The notes beneath the pieces are model-generated. The model was not told where the DNA came from. It worked only from the letters and a program-made list of their open reading frames with translations, and searched no databases. Positions 60,859 through 64,000 of a stretch of 64,000 nt of DNA are shown piece by piece (the first letter of the stretch is position 1; each line of letters opens with the position of its first letter). The position numbers and the translations under genes are program-made. The DNA comes from Desulfuromusa sp034717915 (GTDB lineage: Bacteria > Desulfobacterota > Desulfuromonadia > Desulfuromonadales > Geopsychrobacteraceae), in assembly GCA_034717915.1 (NCBI GenBank), contig JAYEME010000162.1, forward strand, positions 1-64,000. The letters run 5' to 3'.

Positions 60859-62954
60859 TAGCGGCTCTGTTGTGAATGGAGGTTATGGTAATAGCCACCC
60901 TGTTTGAGCAGCTGGGCATGGGTTCCAGATTCCACAAGTTGCCCTTTGTCGAGAACCAGAATCAGGTCGCTGTCCTGAATTGTTGCCAGCCGGTGGGTGA
61001 TCAACAGCGTTGTGCGTCCTTTTTTGATCGCCTGCATATTGTCCTGAATGATCTTTTCCGATTCGTAATCAAGAGCCGAGGTTGCTTCGTCAAAGATCAG
61101 CAGGCGCGGATTGGTGATCAGAGCTCTGGCAATAGCAATCCGCTGCCGCTGCCCGCCCGAGAGCGATGAGCCACGCTCACTGACTCCGGTGTCATAACCT
61201 TCTGGAAGTTGCGAGATAAACTCATGGGCTCCGGCGATCTGAGCCGCCTGCAGAATCAGTTCCATCGGCGCATCCGGTTTCGGCAGGGCAATATTATCGC
61301 GGATAGTGCCGCTGAACAGGTAGTTCTCCTGCAGCACCACTCCGGTGTTAAAACGCAACCAGGAAGGGTTCAGGTGGCGGGCATCTATCTCGTCAATATA
61401 GATCGCCCCTTCGGTCGGGATATAGAGGCGTTGCAGCAACTTTGCCAGGGTACTTTTGCCGCTGCCGCTGCGACCGACAATGCCAACACTCATCCCCGGC
61501 CGTATCTCCACGGAAATTTCATTCAGGACTTTGGGGCCATCGGGGGAGTATTTGAACGAGATATTGTCGAGCTTCAATGCTCCTTTAAGCTGCGGCAGAG
61601 TAATCGCTTTGTCGGTGGTCACCTCGGTAGGATGATTGAGAATATCCCCGAGTCGGTCAACCGACAGCAGCGCCTGTTGGAATTCGTTCCACAGGTTAAC
61701 AAGCCGCAACACCGGCCCGGCAAACTGCCCGGAAAACATCTGGAAAGCGATCAGTTGGCCGATGGTCAGATCCCCCTGCAGCACCGCCTTGACACCAAGA
61801 TAGAGGACTGAGATCGTCATCAAACGTCGCAGAGTTCCCGAAACTGCTCCAGAGATATTCGACATATTCGCCAGATTGAAACTGGAACCGACATAGCGAC
61901 CCAGATGATCTTCCCAGCGGTTCTGCATGGTTCCTTCAACCGCCAGCGATTTGACCGTCTGCACCCCGGTGACCGACTCGACCAGATAGGAGTTGGAGGA
62001 GGCGGCCATCTGGAATTTGTTTTCCAGACGGCGGCGTAATTCCGGGGTGATGATCAGATAGAGCAGGGCAATCACTGAAACAAAGCCGAGGACAACCAAG
62101 GTCAATTTGACGCTGTAGAGCAGCATCACTGCGACAAAGACAAACGAGAAGAACAGGTCGATAATCACGCTGACCGCTTTGTTGGTAATGAACTCGCGAA
62201 TCGTGTCCAGTTCCCTGACCCGGGCGGCAATATTACCGACCTGACGCGCTTCAAAATAGCGAAACGGCAGAGCCAGCAGGTGCTTGAACAGTTTGGCTCC
62301 GAGCTTGGCATCCAGTTTGTGAGCGGTATGAATAAAAATATAGTTACGGGCGATGTTCAGCAGCAGCTCGAAACCGGCAATCGCCAGAAAAGCGACCGCC
62401 AGAACATCAAGGGTGGTCAGGCTGCGATGGACAATGACCTTGTCGAGAATTACCTGGGTGAACAGTGGAGTGACCAGGCCGAACAGCTGCACCACGAAGG
62501 AGCCGAGCAGCACCTCACCAATAATTCGCTTGAATTTGATAATCTCCTGCAGGAACCAGCCAAAGCCGAAGACCACTTGGGAATTGATCTTCTTGTGGCG
62601 CAGGATGATGAACTGTTTGAACTCCGCTTCCACCTCGCTGGTGGTTTTTTCTATAGTTTGCTTCTCCACCGGGTCAAACAGCAGACACTTGCTGTTCTCC
62701 TTATCAATTTTCAATAAAACGGCATAATACCCCGTTGCGCCAACAGCAATAGCAGGAAGAGGATAGCTGCCTGCCAGTTTTGCCAGTGGGATTTTTTTCA
62801 GTTTCGCCTTGAAATCGTACTGTTGTGCAATCCGTAACAACTCTTCCGGAGAAATAATTTCCTGTAAACTGAACTCACGCTCAATTGCACGGATATCAAT
62901 ATCAATCCGGCTGATTCGAGCAACAACATCAAAGGCAATCAACGCGGAGTTCAT
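60858..62954 (-). CDS. type I secretion ABC transporter with degenerate C39-like domain
   Basis: 698 residues. The N-terminal ~130 residues look like a C39 peptidase fold but lack the catalytic Cys (ISPEELLRIAQQYDFKAKL at the usual place), the CLD form that binds substrate instead of cleaving it. Then six membrane helices and an ABC ATPase: Walker A GRSGSGKSTLAK, Q-loop LQENYLFSG, signature LSGGQRQR, Walker B LLIFDEATSALD. It exports a C-terminally signalled protein, often an RTX adhesin or toxin. Overlaps the tolC gene by 4 bases. Confidence 0.93.
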   Translation of the reverse strand: MNSALIAFDVVARISRIDIDIRAIEREFSLQEIISPEELLRIAQQYDFKAKLKKIPLAKLAGSYPLPAIAVGATGYYAVLLKIDKENSKCLLFDPVEKQTIEKTTSEVEAEFKQFIILRHKKINSQVVFGFGWFLQEIIKFKRIIGEVLLGSFVVQLFGLVTPLFTQVILDKVIVHRSLTTLDVLAVAFLAIAGFELLLNIARNYIFIHTAHKLDAKLGAKLFKHLLALPFRYFEARQVGNIAARVRELDTIREFITNKAVSVIIDLFFSFVFVAVMLLYSVKLTLVVLGFVSVIALLYLIITPELRRRLENKFQMAASSNSYLVESVTGVQTVKSLAVEGTMQNRWEDHLGRYVGSSFNLANMSNISGAVSGTLRRLMTISVLYLGVKAVLQGDLTIGQLIAFQMFSGQFAGPVLRLVNLWNEFQQALLSVDRLGDILNHPTEVTTDKAITLPQLKGALKLDNISFKYSPDGPKVLNEISVEIRPGMSVGIVGRSGSGKSTLAKLLQRLYIPTEGAIYIDEIDARHLNPSWLRFNTGVVLQENYLFSGTIRDNIALPKPDAPMELILQAAQIAGAHEFISQLPEGYDTGVSERGSSLSGGQRQRIAIARALITNPRLLIFDEATSALDYESEKIIQDNMQAIKKGRTTLLITHRLATIQDSDLILVLDKGQLVESGTHAQLLKQGGYYHNLHSQQSR

Positions 62955-64000
62955 GATCCAACCTCGTTCATCAAAGCAAGCAGCAGGGCTGACGCTGCAT
63001 AGTCAACCTGGCGTAAATCGACATCAAGTTGCCGCCGTGACAACTCAATCATGTGGTTGTGAACCGCAATCCGGTCGGTCAGTTGCTGCTCAGCCAGACG
63101 TTGAACATCGCTTCGCTGTCCGGCAATCCGTTTCAATTGTTTACGGCGTTCACCTTCCATGGATGCAGAGGCAGTATAGGTGTTGAGTGTCGTGGAAAGC
63201 TCCTGCTGCAGTTCTGCCTGCTTTTTCTGTTTCCGGTAACGCAAGCTGGCGAGTTCATGCCTGGTCCGGGTTTGTTTGGCGCGGTTGGCAAATCCATCAA
63301 ATATGGGACATTCAAGATACAGGGTCATGGAAGCATCACGGGAATTCAGGTTGGATAAAGAATCGGTGAAACTGTGGTCATCACTACCGAACATCCTGTA
63401 AGAGCCCGACAGGGTCAGTCTGGGTAGCAATGAACGTTTGAGCATCGACAGTTCGGTCTGCTTGGTTTCGATCTGCTGCTGGTAGATCAAGACTTCTGGA
63501 AAGCTCTCCAGATTGACAACATGTTCCGGTTTTTCCCGTTGCGGGAAATCTGCCAGGGTCACATCTTCAGCGTGATAGTTCTCCTGGGTATGGAAGCTGA
63601 GATTCTCCAGCAGATTTTGCCAGCGGGTTTGCAGATCCTCCAGCTGACTGAGCGTTTCCGCCAGCTCCAGTGCGGCATTTCCGAGCTGTTCGCGACCGAG
63701 GGTCCCAGCCTGATGTAACTTTTTCGACAGCTGGAAAATTGTTTGTTGGCGCTCGGCAATCACTTCTATCACGCGGATCCGTTGTTGTACTTTCAAGCTG
63801 TCGGCATACAGGGTCAGAAGTTCTTTGTGGATATCGAGAGAGGATTGCTGTTTCTGCAGTTCCGCAATATGCACCTGTCGACGGGCACTGGCGACGCTGA
63901 GTTCGCGGATACCGAAATCATACAGATTGTATCGGGCGGTTGCGATCAGGGAGTGTTTATAACCGGAAGCATTATCGGCAATGATGGCATCACCGACGGA
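62951..64000 (-). CDS. TolC-family type I secretion outer membrane protein (5' end off window)
   Basis: At least 349 residues, truncated by the right edge. Long heptad helices of the TolC fold (LHQAGTLGREQLGNAALELAE, the second repeat with LECPIFDGFANRAKQTRT). The frame continues upstream of the GTG at 63874 to base 64000 with YNLYDFGIREL, so 63874 is not the start. First gene of the type I secretion operon tolC-abc-hlyD. Confidence 0.9.
   Translation of the reverse strand, partial: SVGDAIIADNASGYKHSLIATARYNLYDFGIRELSVASARRQVHIAELQKQQSSLDIHKELLTLYADSLKVQQRIRVIEVIAERQQTIFQLSKKLHQAGTLGREQLGNAALELAETLSQLEDLQTRWQNLLENLSFHTQENYHAEDVTLADFPQREKPEHVVNLESFPEVLIYQQQIETKQTELSMLKRSLLPRLTLSGSYRMFGSDDHSFTDSLSNLNSRDASMTLYLECPIFDGFANRAKQTRTRHELASLRYRKQKKQAELQQELSTTLNTYTASASMEGERRKQLKRIAGQRSDVQRLAEQQLTDRIAVHNHMIELSRRQLDVDLRQVDYAASALLLALMNEVGS

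Noticed and set aside
1..64000. tRNA, rRNA or tmRNA genes
   Set aside because: All gaps between genes were read; none shows a cloverleaf, CCA end or rRNA-like sequence.

Overview
The window looks like chromosome of an anaerobic, cytochrome-bearing deltaproteobacterium of the Desulfuromonadales type (Geobacter, Desulfuromonas and Pelobacter relatives). The evidence is three small or periplasmic heme proteins (an ethylbenzene-dehydrogenase-like heme protein, a diheme and a c7-type triheme cytochrome), an anaerobic class III ribonucleotide reductase, gatCAB indirect amidotransferase, DUF4388-type response regulators and a GlnE/MtnA/GatCAB neighbourhood. No rRNA, tRNA or CRISPR array was seen. 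One 100-N gap (5768-5867) is flanked by identical 127-bp copies and looks like an unmerged contig overlap, not biology.

Layout. 1-3.5 kb: a membrane histidine kinase, a response regulator with an ArsR-like winged-helix output, and a secreted heme protein. 3.5-6.7 kb: ssb, a deletion scar that left only the 3' ends of a divergent lysE/lysR pair, an Fsr-like MFS pump and a thioesterase. 6.8-13.3 kb: an Rrf2 regulator with larE, a secreted nuclease, MscS, a GerMN protein, murI and a diheme cytochrome. 13.3-14.2 kb: a RAYT transposase inside a REP array. 14.2-17.3 kb: anaerobic ribonucleotide reductase behind two NrdR boxes; its glycyl-radical tail is encoded as a separate 48-residue ORF between nrdD and the activase gene. 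17.4-26.1 kb: dus, a CHASE2 kinase/PP2C/FHA signalling operon, cytochrome c7, an EAL-like/HDOD protein, msrB, a small zinc-ribbon protein and an AI-2E-type permease.

26.1-41.5 kb: an aldo/keto reductase whose 3' end is repeated, diverged, on the far side of a Phd/VapC-type toxin-antitoxin pair; a possible small RNA; a tetR-outer membrane lipoprotein-adaptor-RND pump operon; metF; three small-molecule exporters; two cell-wall hydrolases and ttcA. 41.5-59.3 kb (all minus strand): a REC-DUF4388-DnaJ-TPR protein, glnE, mtnA, gatB, gatA, gatC, an Mrp ATPase, a very large REC-TPR-BTAD regulator, pcrA and a CLC channel. Palindromic repeats sit between mtnA/gatB, gatB/gatA and gatA/gatC. 59.5-64.0 kb: a type I secretion operon (outer membrane protein, ABC transporter with C39-like domain, HlyD adaptor), the first gene running off the right edge.

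The most notable features are the split class III reductase with a likely CTG start for its activase, two multi-domain response regulators of uncommon architecture, the kinase/phosphatase/FHA cassette with a shared TVIL motif, and several genome-rearrangement scars. Whether any is undescribed cannot be decided from sequence alone.
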